DNA from: Epsilonproteobacteria bacterium UBA4036
GTDB taxonomy: Bacteria > Campylobacterota > Campylobacteria > Campylobacterales > Arcobacteraceae
Direction: 5' to 3'
Assembly: GCA_002382325.1 (NCBI GenBank)
Contig: DGAG01000008.1
Coordinates: 58,294 to 122,293 of the forward strand
DNA: 64,000 nt
Shown here: in pieces, positions 15,880-24,974 of the stretch
Layout: each line of letters begins with the position of its first letter
Numbering within the stretch: the first letter of the stretch is position 1
Position numbers and translations under genes: made by a program
The notes under the pieces: model-generated
The model's database searches: none
Seen by the model: only the letters and a program-made list of their open reading frames with translations
What the model was told of the DNA's origin: nothing

Positions 15880-17168
15880 TCGTTAGAACACATTTCCTCT
15901 TCATCATTTTCAACACGTAGCATCGTTAAATAAGGCAATTTCCCTGGCAGTTTTATTTTATTGGTGTTGCCACTGTGAACAGAGGCTAACTCTTTATTGG
16001 TTTCGGTGAGTATTTTTTTAAATCGAACATAAAACTTGCCCTCTTCTTTTTGAAAAATTGAGCCAATTTCATTTTCACAAGGGGTAATAACAGCCTCAAT
16101 GGGAGCAAAAATTTCTATGTCTTCATTGGGATAGGTTTTATATTTGCACATAAAATGCTCTTCATCTTCACACACCAATCCACTGACTTCAAAGCTGCCC
16201 TTACTTAAAGCATAATCATGGTTTTGCGAATCGGTTTTATCAAAAGGTCGATGCATTAAATAAGCATCCGTAAATCCTCTGTTTTTAGTGGTGGCTAACT
16301 CTTTTTGATATTTTGATGCATCAAAACAATTGGCATAGTAATCATCTATGGCTTGTCGATACGTATACGCTGTTACTGCGGCGTAATAAGGTGATTTGGT
16401 TCGTCCTTCAATTTTAATTGAATCCACTGCACCTGAGGCAATAATTTCATCAACATAACTCGCCAAATTCATATCTTTGGCATTAAAAATATAGGTACCC
16501 ACACCCTCTTCTTCTTCAAGTCGAAAGAGTGTTCCATGTTCTTCATTGGCAGCATATAAGGTGTATTGAAATCGACAATCGTTTGCACAACTTCCACGAT
16601 TAGGAACTCGTCCCATTTGAACAGCACTGACCAAACATCGTCCGCTGTAAGCAAAGCACATTGAACCATGCACAAAAATCTCTATTTCCATATCGGGAAG
16701 CTGTTTTTTAATCTCTTGAACATCTCTTAAACTGATCTCACGAGCAGCAATAATTCGTCTCACACCCATATCATAATAGACTTGTGCATCTAAATAGTTC
16801 ATTACATTGGCTTGAGTGGAGAGATGAATGGGAATATGCGGAGCCAATTGACGACACAACCTCACGACTCCTGGTGCGGCAACAATAAGAGCATCGGGAT
16901 TAAGTTTTGCCATTTCAATAATATGTTTTTTCAATAAATCAATTTGAGAATTAAAAGGAAATCCATTGATGGTCGCATACACTTTTTTTCCCAAAGAGTG
17001 AGCATAATCAATCCCCTCTTTAAAGGTTTCAAACGTAAACTCTTTTCCGCTTCGAATTCGCAATGAAAAGTGACTTACCCCACCATATACAGCATCTGCT
17101 CCGTAAGCAAATGCAATTTTTAATTTCTCTAAATTTCCAGCAGGGCTTAACAGTTCTATTTTATTCAT
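15876..17168 (-). CDS. Peptidase U32 family protein (TrhP/YegQ type)
   Basis: This 430-residue protein carries the U32 signature EIFVHGSMCFAYSGRCLVS and a later cysteine set in NRGSCANDCRFQY. The start KIELLSPAGNLEKLKIAFAY followed by GADAVYGG is also diagnostic. The E. coli homologue TrhP takes part in 5-hydroxyuridine formation at tRNA wobble positions, and the conserved cysteines may hold an iron-sulfur cluster. Older literature calls the Helicobacter relative a collagenase (PrtC). I favour the RNA-modification role from the family. The ATG has AAGGAAAAGA upstream, and a TATAAT lies 44 bases before it. The GT9-like gene starts inside its stop codon. Confidence 0.88.
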   Translation of the reverse strand: MNKIELLSPAGNLEKLKIAFAYGADAVYGGVSHFSLRIRSGKEFTFETFKEGIDYAHSLGKKVYATINGFPFNSQIDLLKKHIIEMAKLNPDALIVAAPGVVRLCRQLAPHIPIHLSTQANVMNYLDAQVYYDMGVRRIIAAREISLRDVQEIKKQLPDMEIEIFVHGSMCFAYSGRCLVSAVQMGRVPNRGSCANDCRFQYTLYAANEEHGTLFRLEEEEGVGTYIFNAKDMNLASYVDEIIASGAVDSIKIEGRTKSPYYAAVTAYTYRQAIDDYYANCFDASKYQKELATTKNRGFTDAYLMHRPFDKTDSQNHDYALSKGSFEVSGLVCEDEEHFMCKYKTYPNEDIEIFAPIEAVITPCENEIGSIFQKEEGKFYVRFKKILTETNKELASVHSGNTNKIKLPGKLPYLTMLRVENDEEEMCSNE

Positions 17169-17211
17169 TCTTTTCCTTGTGCATTATATTACACGATTAT
17201 TTATTTTTGAA

Positions 17212-17217
17212 ATTATA
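17212..17217 (-). promoter_or_regulatory. Putative -10 box for the U32-to-RluA gene run
   Basis: A TATAAT on the minus strand lies about 44 bases before the U32 peptidase ATG and downstream of the chemoreceptor terminator. A second TATAAT at 17183-17188 is too near the ribosome binding site to be the main promoter. No clear -35 box is present. Confidence 0.4.
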
Positions 17218-17263
17218 TCTAAAATGTGTTTGAGATGCTCTTTAAAAGCACAAAGCAGTGGAT

Positions 17264-17288
17264 AAAAAGGAAAGCTTAAAAGCTTTCC
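17264..17288 (-). terminator. Intrinsic terminator of the chemoreceptor gene, overlapping its stop codon
   Basis: On the minus strand GGAAAGCTT pairs perfectly with AAGCTTTCC across a 2-base loop (17269-17288), followed directly by TTTTTA. The stem contains the last codons and the TAA of the chemoreceptor gene. The structure is a classical Rho-independent terminator and makes the receptor a separate transcription unit. Confidence 0.85.
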
Positions 17289-20200
17289 CATTCATCATCG
17301 TCTTTAGATTTTGAAGTTATCACTTCGGGTTTTTTTGCCATATTGCTCTTAGGTGCAGTCACTGCAGCAGGATGCTCTTTTTTATGTTCAACGGCTTTGT
17401 GCTCAATAGGTTTACTGTTTTGCACTTTTTGGGTTGGTACCGCTTTTTGTTCTTGTCGTACCGGTAAATTACAATTTTCTATTTTAATTTTATCCAAAAG
17501 CTCAAATACTTTACACATACTTTGCTCTAACTCATTTGAGACGGTTAATAATGACGCGCCATCTTTATGTTGCGCATTGTCATCAATATATCGTTGTACA
17601 TTGCCATGCACTAATTTATGTGCTTCTTTTAACTCGGTCCAAGTTGATGATTTAGTAAATGATTGCCCTTTGGCTTCTTGTTCATCAATCCATTTTCCTA
17701 AATTACAACTGTGATGATCCGTTACTTTCCAAGCAGTAACTCCTTTTGCACTGAGTTTAGCAAAATTGGTATTTTTGAAAACTATGTGGTCATTTTTAAG
17801 TCGAGCAATTTGGAATACCATATCCACATCGCACGTTTGATTGCTTCTGCTTTTATCATACGTTGCTTTACTTGCAATGTTCAATAAATTTTCAGCCATT
17901 CCTCGTACTTCATTGGATAATCGGTTGATTTCTGATGCGGAAGAAGCGTTAACTTGTGTTGCTCTATCAAGAACAGCAACCGTATCGTTAATTTGTACAA
18001 TTCCTGCTTCTTGTTCTTTACTCGCACTTGAAACATCGGCAATCAAATCAATGGTTTGACTGATTTTTTCATTTAAGCTTGAATACCCAGCAATCATATT
18101 ATTAGCAATAACTTTACCTTCATTGGCTTTATTGGTTGCACTCTCAACAATTGATTTAATCTCTTTAGCGGCTTCGGCACTTCTTGACGCTAGGTTTCTC
18201 ACCTCTTGTGCAACAACGGCAAATCCTTTACCAGCTTCACCTGCTGTAGCTGCTTCAACCGCTGCATTTAAGCTTAGAATATTGGTTTGGAAAGCAATTT
18301 GGTCAATGACAGTAATCGCATCATTGATTGAATTAACTTGCGTATCAATATCTTCCATTGCTTTTGTTGTTTTGGTTGCTAAATCTTGTCCTGTTGTAGC
18401 AGAAGCATTTAAATCATTGGCCAAGTGAGACATCTTATTGACATTTTCAGTATTATGCTTAATGTTACTGGTAATTTGTTCAATGGCAGCGGCTGTTTCT
18501 TCTAAAGAAGCCGCTTGTTCATTGGCTGATGTTGACAATGAATTCGCAGAAGTTGACAAAATTTTAGTATCTTCATTTAACTTATCACCCGCTTGATTAA
18601 TCATACATAAAAATTCAGAAATGTTATGCCCTACCAAAACCGAACTTTTTGCAATCGATGCAATAATTCCACCCGAATGGTCATCTTTTGTATTGGTTTG
18701 AAGATTATAATTTGATTTAACATACTCCACTAAGTTGGCATTGATTTGTGATAAATTCGTAAAGGCTTTATCAATCATGGAATTAATGGATACTCTTAAC
18801 TCTTCTACCAATGGATTATTTGAAGTGGCATGAACTCTGTAGGCATAAAAACCGTTATTGACTTTAGAAATCACCTCTTCAACTTCTTTAATGACCACTT
18901 CATCTTGTTTGGCATTTTCATTGAGTAAATTTAAATAGCCGTTAAAACTGTCAACAATTTTTCCAATTTCATCGTCATTGGCTTTTTTAATATTGCCTTT
19001 GATAGTACCCTTACTGCTAATTAAATTTTGAATGGCATCATCAAGTTCTTCAAGTGGTGAAACCACCGCTTTTTTGAGTAAAAAACTGATAACCAAATAC
19101 AATATTACAATACACACCAAAGTAAAAATAATCATTGACATTAAAATGGATTGAATCTCTTCATCGGTTTTTTGCTTCATTGCCAAAACATCGTCTTCAA
19201 TATTATCGACATACTCACCTGTACCAATAATCCAATCCCACGGTTCAAATTTTTGTACGTATGAAAATTTTAATTGTGGGGCTTCTTTGCCTGGTTTTGG
19301 CCATAAGTAATCCACCAAACCACCGGCTTTATTTTTAGCGGTTGCTTTGACAAATTCATTAAACAAAAACTTTCCATTGGGATCTTTTGTTTGTGATAAA
19401 TCTTTTCCATCCAGCGCTGGTTTAATGGGGTGCATAATCATTTTAGGGTGAGAATCATTAATCCAAAAATAGCCGTCAACTCCGTATCGCATTTCACTGA
19501 TGGTTTTTAACGCCTCTTCTTGAAGTTTTGAGGTCACATTATCAACATACTCTCCTGTACCAACAACCCAATTAAAAGGCTTAAACAGTTTTACGTATGA
19601 TACTTTATCTTGAGGTTCATCAAAGCCTGGTTTTGGCCACACATAATCAACAAAGCCATCGCCATTTTTACTGGCAACTTCAGCAAAAACTTTAAAAATT
19701 TGTTTTCCGTTAGCATCTTTAAAATCATAAAGATTTTTTCCATCTAACTGTCGCTTAATAGGATGAATGACGATAACTGCATCGGTATCATTAACCCAAA
19801 AATACCCCTCTGTTCCATAACGAGTTGAATTAATTATCTCAATGAGTTTTTGTTTTAATTCACTGGTTGGAATTTTGCCGTTGTACTTTTTATATTCACC
19901 TTCTAAAATAGAAAACAAAAATTCCGCTTGTCCTTTTAAATACGATTGAACTTCAACTTTAACTTTCTCTTTAGAAGTTCTTTGATAAAAAGAGTCCACC
20001 GTTTTCATTGCAAGAGAAACATAGTTTTTCAGTTCTGCTTCTTTTTTGGCATACGCCTCTTTTTCAAAATTGGCGACATTCTCTTTAGATAAATTATTTA
20101 TCGAAATAATAGAATTTACGCCCACAACAACTGCAACTACAATTATTGTTAGTAAAGAAAGTACAATTAACTTTCCTTTTATGGATAAACGACTTAGCAC
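17276..20200 (-). CDS. Methyl-accepting chemotaxis protein with tandem Cache sensors, CZB domain and CheR-docking tail
   Basis: This 974-residue chemoreceptor starts at a GTG with a strong AAGGAGG. A first membrane segment lies at about residues 10-32. Two similar Cache units follow, each with GYFW(V/I)ND, HPIK..LDGK(N/D)L, D(Y)(V/L)WPKPG and GTGEYVDN (about 130-225 and 245-345). A second membrane segment lies near 350-372, then a HAMP. The signalling hairpin contains SLNAAVEAATAGEAGKGFAV (about 640-660). A CZB zinc-binding domain follows near 790-880, with DHHSCNLGKWID matching the HxxCxxGxW core. The protein ends in EWESF, close to the NWETF tail that docks CheR and CheB in E. coli receptors. 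The ligand is unknown. Cache_2 domains commonly bind small organic acids, while CZB responds to zinc or hypochlorite in other bacteria. Confidence 0.93.
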   Translation of the reverse strand: MLSRLSIKGKLIVLSLLTIIVVAVVVGVNSIISINNLSKENVANFEKEAYAKKEAELKNYVSLAMKTVDSFYQRTSKEKVKVEVQSYLKGQAEFLFSILEGEYKKYNGKIPTSELKQKLIEIINSTRYGTEGYFWVNDTDAVIVIHPIKRQLDGKNLYDFKDANGKQIFKVFAEVASKNGDGFVDYVWPKPGFDEPQDKVSYVKLFKPFNWVVGTGEYVDNVTSKLQEEALKTISEMRYGVDGYFWINDSHPKMIMHPIKPALDGKDLSQTKDPNGKFLFNEFVKATAKNKAGGLVDYLWPKPGKEAPQLKFSYVQKFEPWDWIIGTGEYVDNIEDDVLAMKQKTDEEIQSILMSMIIFTLVCIVILYLVISFLLKKAVVSPLEELDDAIQNLISSKGTIKGNIKKANDDEIGKIVDSFNGYLNLLNENAKQDEVVIKEVEEVISKVNNGFYAYRVHATSNNPLVEELRVSINSMIDKAFTNLSQINANLVEYVKSNYNLQTNTKDDHSGGIIASIAKSSVLVGHNISEFLCMINQAGDKLNEDTKILSTSANSLSTSANEQAASLEETAAAIEQITSNIKHNTENVNKMSHLANDLNASATTGQDLATKTTKAMEDIDTQVNSINDAITVIDQIAFQTNILSLNAAVEAATAGEAGKGFAVVAQEVRNLASRSAEAAKEIKSIVESATNKANEGKVIANNMIAGYSSLNEKISQTIDLIADVSSASKEQEAGIVQINDTVAVLDRATQVNASSASEINRLSNEVRGMAENLLNIASKATYDKSRSNQTCDVDMVFQIARLKNDHIVFKNTNFAKLSAKGVTAWKVTDHHSCNLGKWIDEQEAKGQSFTKSSTWTELKEAHKLVHGNVQRYIDDNAQHKDGASLLTVSNELEQSMCKVFELLDKIKIENCNLPVRQEQKAVPTQKVQNSKPIEHKAVEHKKEHPAAVTAPKSNMAKKPEVITSKSKDDDEWESF

Positions 20201-20239
20201 AACTACCTCCTTATCGCGTGAAGCGACTATTGTTAGGCT

Positions 20240-20269
20240 ATTTTATCTTTTGAATGGCTTAAATGTCAA
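20240..20269 (-). promoter_or_regulatory. Sigma-70-type promoter of the chemoreceptor gene
   Basis: On the minus strand a perfect TTGACA (-35, 20264-20269) is followed after 18 bases by TAAAAT (-10, 20240-20245). The predicted start of transcription is near 20233, giving a leader of about 33 bases before the GTG. A full TTGACA box is unusual in this AT-rich window, so the promoter may be strong. A GGCTT/AAGCC dyad overlaps the -35 region. Confidence 0.65.
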
Positions 20270-20340
20270 GCCTGTTTTTACGCATAAAGGCTCTTTTTAA
20301 TAATATTACATTTTTGTCGTTATTGAAAAATTGAGAGAAA

Positions 20341-20386
20341 AGTGAGAAGTTGTACCACTCACTACTCACTTCTTACTACTTACTAT
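20341..20386. repeat. Low-complexity CACT/TACT-type repeat after recN
   Basis: Between recN and the chemoreceptor promoter is a stretch made of near-repeats of CACT, ACTC and TACT, including AAGTGAG and its complement CTCACTT. It can form a weak hairpin downstream of the recN stop and might act in termination. I see no gene in the 186 bases from 20201 to 20386. Confidence 0.35.
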
Positions 20387-21916
20387 TTATTTCAAAAGGT
20401 TTGATGCAAAATCTTTGGCTTCTTGGGTAATGTTTTCACCGCTTATCATACGAGCAATTTCTGCGGTTCTCTCTTCTTGAGTCAGTTTTTTAACCGTTGA
20501 AACACCATTGTGTTTATCCACCAAAAAATGCCCTGTTGCACTGGCAGTTAATTGGGGTTGATGGGAAATGGCAAAGATTTGATAGCTATGAGCAAGTTGG
20601 CTTAACACCTTAGCAATGGCACTGCTCTCTTTTCCACTTAAATTGGCATCAATCTCATCTAAAAATAAAATGCCATTATCCACAATTTGAATTTCACTCA
20701 TTACGGTTAGCAGTGCCAGACGTAAACGGTTAAACTCTCCTGAACTGATCGTTTGTAAATTGACACCATTAAGCTTAAAATTTACCCCGTCTTTGCCTGT
20801 ATTATCCATGGGAATAGGTACTAACTCTACAATGGCATGATTTAAATACAACTGTTCCAAGTAATGATTGATTCGTTTTGTTAGTTCTATGGCTGCTTCT
20901 TTTCGTTTTAATGTCAGCTGTTCGCAAGAGTGATTTATCGTTTCTTGCAGTTGCTTAAACTCTTTTTGCAACTGCACTTTTTCAAAACTGATATTTTCAT
21001 AAGAAGCCAGTTCTTGTTCTTTTTGTTGCTTATACTCTAATGCGGCTTGAATGGAACCAAACTTTTTTTGTAGGCTTGAAAGTTTTTCAATTCGATCAAG
21101 TACGTACTCAATATTAACCTCTTCTAACTCATTTAAGCTGTCATTGAATTTTTCAAATTGATTGTTCACTTCATTGATGGCTTCATCAAAAAACCCTGAA
21201 TCGACTTCTAAAAGTTCCAGCGCTTGTGATACGGTGTGTGTATGCGCAAATATAGCCGAAGCACTACTGATGGCATCTTGAATTTTATCTTTTTTTGACA
21301 AACTTCGTTTTAATGAATTAAGCTCTTCATACTCTTCAACTTTTGGATCAATTGCTGCAATTTTATTGATTTCAAAAGAGGCAAATTCTTTAAGTTCTTC
21401 AAGTTGTTTTTCATCGTTTTGAATTTTGAGTAACTTTTTTTCTGTGGCTTTGAATTGGGCAAAACAGGTGTCAAATTCCTCTTTAATTTGGGCAAAATTA
21501 GCGTCTTGAATCGCTGCTAATTTATCCAAAAAGGCAATCAAATTGGCACTTTGAAAATCACTGGTATCTTTTAAATGTAAAAATTTCACCAAGGTTTGAG
21601 AAAACTCAAGCAAATTGCGTTTTGAAACGGTTTGATTATTGATAAAATATCGCACTTTATCTTTTTTGACCGCTTTTAACACAATATCATCGCCTTGTTC
21701 AATCATAAAGTTTTCATTTTCAATGTTTTGGTTTTCAATGACAATTTCACCTATTTTTGCTTTGGCTTCTTTGTACGCAAACAAGGACAAAAAAGCTTCC
21801 ATAAGAATCGATTTTCCCGCACCACTGGGTCCAGTAAAAACCATTAATCCTTTTTCAAACTCTAAATCCACTTTTTCAAAGGATAAAAAATTTTCAAAAT
21901 ATACTCTGGCAATCAT
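20387..21916 (-). CDS. recN: DNA repair protein RecN
   Basis: The 509-residue product is an SMC-like ATPase acting in double-strand break repair. The N-terminal head has the Walker A motif GPSGAGKS (about residues 30-37). Long coiled-coil arms follow (about 150-350), then the C-terminal head with the ABC signature region TISSGEFNRLRLALL and Walker B ILFLDEIDANLSG. ISHQPQLTA gives the switch His. It is slightly shorter than E. coli RecN (553), mainly in the arms. The ATG follows the nadK stop by one base, with GGGGA inside nadK as ribosome binding site. The recN-nadK pairing is familiar in Campylobacter and Helicobacter. Confidence 0.95.
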   Translation of the reverse strand: MIARVYFENFLSFEKVDLEFEKGLMVFTGPSGAGKSILMEAFLSLFAYKEAKAKIGEIVIENQNIENENFMIEQGDDIVLKAVKKDKVRYFINNQTVSKRNLLEFSQTLVKFLHLKDTSDFQSANLIAFLDKLAAIQDANFAQIKEEFDTCFAQFKATEKKLLKIQNDEKQLEELKEFASFEINKIAAIDPKVEEYEELNSLKRSLSKKDKIQDAISSASAIFAHTHTVSQALELLEVDSGFFDEAINEVNNQFEKFNDSLNELEEVNIEYVLDRIEKLSSLQKKFGSIQAALEYKQQKEQELASYENISFEKVQLQKEFKQLQETINHSCEQLTLKRKEAAIELTKRINHYLEQLYLNHAIVELVPIPMDNTGKDGVNFKLNGVNLQTISSGEFNRLRLALLTVMSEIQIVDNGILFLDEIDANLSGKESSAIAKVLSQLAHSYQIFAISHQPQLTASATGHFLVDKHNGVSTVKKLTQEERTAEIARMISGENITQEAKDFASNLLK

Positions 21917-21917
21917 C

Positions 21918-22787
21918 TTAATTTCCCCATTGAAGTTTTTTATTTAACACTTCAAAATAGTTTCGTTCACATCGGTGTATCAATTTGGCTTTTTTATTGG
22001 CAATTTGAATTTTTATACTCTCATTTTCAGGAATTTCATAAATATCTTGTCCATCAACGATAACCACAGCACCCAAACTGTCAGGGATAAAAAACTCAAT
22101 TTCAAAATCTGCTGGTAAAACCAAAGGTCGTTGCGTCAAACTGTGAGGAGCTACGGGTGTTACGATAAAAGCATCGGTCAAAGGGAAAACCACAGGACCT
22201 CCTGCAGAAAGATTATACGCGGTTGAACCCGTAGGCGTTGAGATAATTAAACCGTCCCCGTAATAACTGTTAAAAAGTTTGCCATCGATTTTAGCATCCA
22301 CTCGCAACATATTTGAAATGGATTTTCTTGAAATAACAATATCATTAAATGCCCAAAAGGTATTAATATTGGCACTTCCTTTTATCATCATTCGATTATC
22401 GATACGATATTGGTTTTGCTTGAGTTTTTCAATGAAAGCAGGCAATTCATGCAAAGTAATATCGGTCAAAAAACCCAAGGTTCCCAAATGAACCCCTAAC
22501 ACAGGAATATCGTATTCGAAACTCCGCCTAGCAACAGATATTAATGTTCCATCGCCTCCAATGGAGACCAAAAAGTCACTTTGTTTGCACATGGTTTCAA
22601 ACTCAACACCCTCTTTATGTCCAATCATTGCTGCACTGGATTTTTCCAACAATACTTCAATATTGGCTTTTTGAAAGGCTTCTTTGATTTCAATATAGGT
22701 GGTTTTCATTTCAGGAGAGTTAGGGCGAAGCACTAAGCCTGCTGTATTGATTTTTTTTAATTTTTCAAATGATTGAGTGACTGTCAT
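21918..22787 (-). CDS. nadK: NAD kinase
   Basis: This 289-residue enzyme phosphorylates NAD to NADP. The diagnostic GGDGT motif lies in FLVSIGGDGTLISVARRS (about residues 74-90). GVHLGTLGFLTDI and DGLIISTPTGSTAYNLSAGG follow, all conserved in bacterial NadK. The C-terminal part contains FIVTPVAPHSLTQRPLVLP, also typical. The ATG lies 6 bases after the small SPOR-like gene, and recN follows by one base, so these form a tight run. Confidence 0.97.
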   Translation of the reverse strand: MTVTQSFEKLKKINTAGLVLRPNSPEMKTTYIEIKEAFQKANIEVLLEKSSAAMIGHKEGVEFETMCKQSDFLVSIGGDGTLISVARRSFEYDIPVLGVHLGTLGFLTDITLHELPAFIEKLKQNQYRIDNRMMIKGSANINTFWAFNDIVISRKSISNMLRVDAKIDGKLFNSYYGDGLIISTPTGSTAYNLSAGGPVVFPLTDAFIVTPVAPHSLTQRPLVLPADFEIEFFIPDSLGAVVIVDGQDIYEIPENESIKIQIANKKAKLIHRCERNYFEVLNKKLQWGN

Positions 22788-22793
22788 ACCGTC

Positions 22794-23165
22794 TCACAGC
22801 TGATTTTCATATTTATGAAAAAGTGTAATATGTTTATCAATTTTTTCAATATACGGTTTGTTAGAGAGTAAATTGGTATCAAGTTTTATTAAAGAATCAA
22901 ATGCCTCTTCATAGCTTTCATAGGCACCAAAAATGACTTTAACGTACTTATCTTTTTGACCAAAATGATACGCCACAGCATTGTATCCAATGTTGTTGTC
23001 CGTAATTATTTTTTGATAATTTTGAGAAGGAAGAACTGTGGCTAAAACAATCGTATAATACGAATTGTGCTTTTTTAAAATCACATCTTTTAAAGAATAA
23101 ACCTCTTTAGCATCAGCGGCATAGACGTTAAAAGCAAAAAACAATCCCAATAAAACTTTTAGCAA
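22794..23165 (-). CDS. Small secreted protein with SPOR-like module
   Basis: This 123-residue protein has a signal peptide at its start (LKVLLGLFFAFNVYAADA, cleavage probably after the Ala near residue 17). The mature part has YYTIVLATVLPSQNYQKI and KVIFGAYESYEEAFDSLIKL, the two halves of a SPOR-like fold. The second half closely resembles the modules on the TolC-type protein at 57329 (MYGIFDSYDKANDFI). It starts at a TTG with AGGAG 7 bases upstream. Whether it acts with the giant surface protein or in the cell envelope generally is unknown. It sits between the TPR-glycosyltransferase and nadK. Confidence 0.7.
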   Translation of the reverse strand: MLKVLLGLFFAFNVYAADAKEVYSLKDVILKKHNSYYTIVLATVLPSQNYQKIITDNNIGYNAVAYHFGQKDKYVKVIFGAYESYEEAFDSLIKLDTNLLSNKPYIEKIDKHITLFHKYENQL

Positions 23166-23180
23166 AACAGTTCTCCTACT

Positions 23181-24965
23181 CTATAATTTTAGCTTAAATT
23201 CTCGTTGTATTCTATCATAAACACTTTGAAAAACACTATCCCAATTTTGATTTATTTTTTGTCGTATCAGTTTCATTGACCCATACCAATAAGAAATCTC
23301 CCCTTTATTGCCCCAACGCCAATCGGGATATTTTTGTAACAAAGTCCAAGTATTAACCCCTAAAGCTCCACATAAATGAGCAACACTCGTATCTGATGTA
23401 ATTACTAAATCCAGTTGTTTTACTAAAATTGCTGTTTTTTCAAAATCTACAAATACGTCAGTTACATCAATAATTGAATCTTTAAAATGATACTTTTTAA
23501 TATCTTCTTTGCCTTCTCCTACTTGTAAAGAGTAAATATTAAACTTGTTGGAACGAATAAGTGGTTCAAAATAATTTAAATCAAATACTTTTCCCTCATA
23601 ACTTTCCCCAGTCGTACTGGCACTCCAACAAATTCCGATATTGGGTTTTTTATTTTTTTTGTTAATTTTTAATTGATGGTTTAATACATTTATTTTTAAA
23701 TAGGGGTTATTATGACACATTTCACGTGTTTTAATATTTAATACATACGCCAAACTCATTACAGGTAAGTGAAAATCAAATTCAGGTGTTGGTTGGCTTC
23801 TATAGACGACCTCATCGATAGAACAGTTGTTTTTAAATAACTCAACTAATTCGTCTCGTGCTTTGAAAATGACACGACATTCAAACTTCTTTTTAAGTTG
23901 TGGAATAAATCGAACAAACATCAAACTATCACCAAAGCCTTGTTCACTGTGTACTAAAACAATTTTGTTTTTCGCATCACTGTATTGGGATAACATGGGC
24001 TTTGAGAATATCTCTTTGTATTTAACAATGTGCGAATGCATCTCCTCTTTTTTAAATCGCCATTCATACTCTTTAAAGCCTTGTTCAAATGCTCCTATAG
24101 TTAAAAATGCTGTGGATAAGTCAAAATGAGCATTAACAAAATTAGGATCTAGTGCAATGGCTTGTTCATACCTTTTTATGGACTGCTTCATTAAACCTTG
24201 ATTTTTTAATGCACAGCCTAAATTGGCATACGCATTGCTGCCTTTAGGATCAAGTTCAATACTTTTTTCATGCAGTTTTTGTGCTTTTTTATATTCATAT
24301 AATTTATTGTACACATTTCCTAAATTGGTATACGCTCCAGCACTTTTAGGCAATTTTGCAATGGCTATTTCAAGCATTTTAATGGCTTTATCATACTGTT
24401 TGGATTTATTAAGAGCTGCTCCTAAATTACTGTACACTTCCACATAATTAGGATCAACTTGCAGTGCCAGTTCAAACATTTGTGCCGATTCATTGTAGCG
24501 TTGTTGTTTGTATAACACCACGGCAATATTATTCACCGCTTTTGCAAACTTAGGGTTAATACGCACTGCATTTTTATACGCTTCTATGGCATGAGTATTT
24601 TGATTAAGCAGTTCATACACCATACCAATTTGATTGTGCAAATGAAAATCTTTGGGATGTTGTCGCACCCCCATGACAAAAACGTTGAGTGCCTCATCAT
24701 ATTTTTTAAGATTTTTAAGCAAATTACCAAATTCATGGTATGTGTGTATAAAAGTTGCATCCAATTTCAAAGCATCTTGATACATATTCACTGCATTTTG
24801 AAACTGTTTTTGTTGTACAAAAAGCCGTGCAAGATTACACAAAATACGTGCATCGGCTTGTTTTTGTTGCACAATTTTTATCAAACACTCAATGGCTTTA
24901 GGGATATCTTGATTGTTAAAAGCAGCTTGTGCCACTTTTAAAAGTTGCTGTTTTTTATCTTCCAT
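23181..24965 (-). CDS. TPR protein with C-terminal glycosyltransferase (GT9-like) domain
   Basis: This 594-residue protein has about eight tetratricopeptide repeats over residues 1-290, with units such as NAVNMYQDALKLDATFIHTY and ALNKSKQYDKAIKMLE. A glycosyltransferase-like domain follows (about 320-594), with VHSEQGFGDSLMFVRFIPQL and DLVITSDTSVAHLCGALGVN, then DWRW, as in a widespread TPR-GT9 family. No signal peptide is present, so it acts in the cytoplasm. TPR-plus-glycosyltransferase enzymes can glycosylate proteins, for example HMW1C-type enzymes on adhesins. The gene sits between a SapC-like gene and a small SPOR-like gene, close to the giant surface protein. Modification of that protein is inference. 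Confidence 0.78.
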   Translation of the reverse strand: MEDKKQQLLKVAQAAFNNQDIPKAIECLIKIVQQKQADARILCNLARLFVQQKQFQNAVNMYQDALKLDATFIHTYHEFGNLLKNLKKYDEALNVFVMGVRQHPKDFHLHNQIGMVYELLNQNTHAIEAYKNAVRINPKFAKAVNNIAVVLYKQQRYNESAQMFELALQVDPNYVEVYSNLGAALNKSKQYDKAIKMLEIAIAKLPKSAGAYTNLGNVYNKLYEYKKAQKLHEKSIELDPKGSNAYANLGCALKNQGLMKQSIKRYEQAIALDPNFVNAHFDLSTAFLTIGAFEQGFKEYEWRFKKEEMHSHIVKYKEIFSKPMLSQYSDAKNKIVLVHSEQGFGDSLMFVRFIPQLKKKFECRVIFKARDELVELFKNNCSIDEVVYRSQPTPEFDFHLPVMSLAYVLNIKTREMCHNNPYLKINVLNHQLKINKKNKKPNIGICWSASTTGESYEGKVFDLNYFEPLIRSNKFNIYSLQVGEGKEDIKKYHFKDSIIDVTDVFVDFEKTAILVKQLDLVITSDTSVAHLCGALGVNTWTLLQKYPDWRWGNKGEISYWYGSMKLIRQKINQNWDSVFQSVYDRIQREFKLKL

Positions 24966-24974
24966 GCGTTATAT

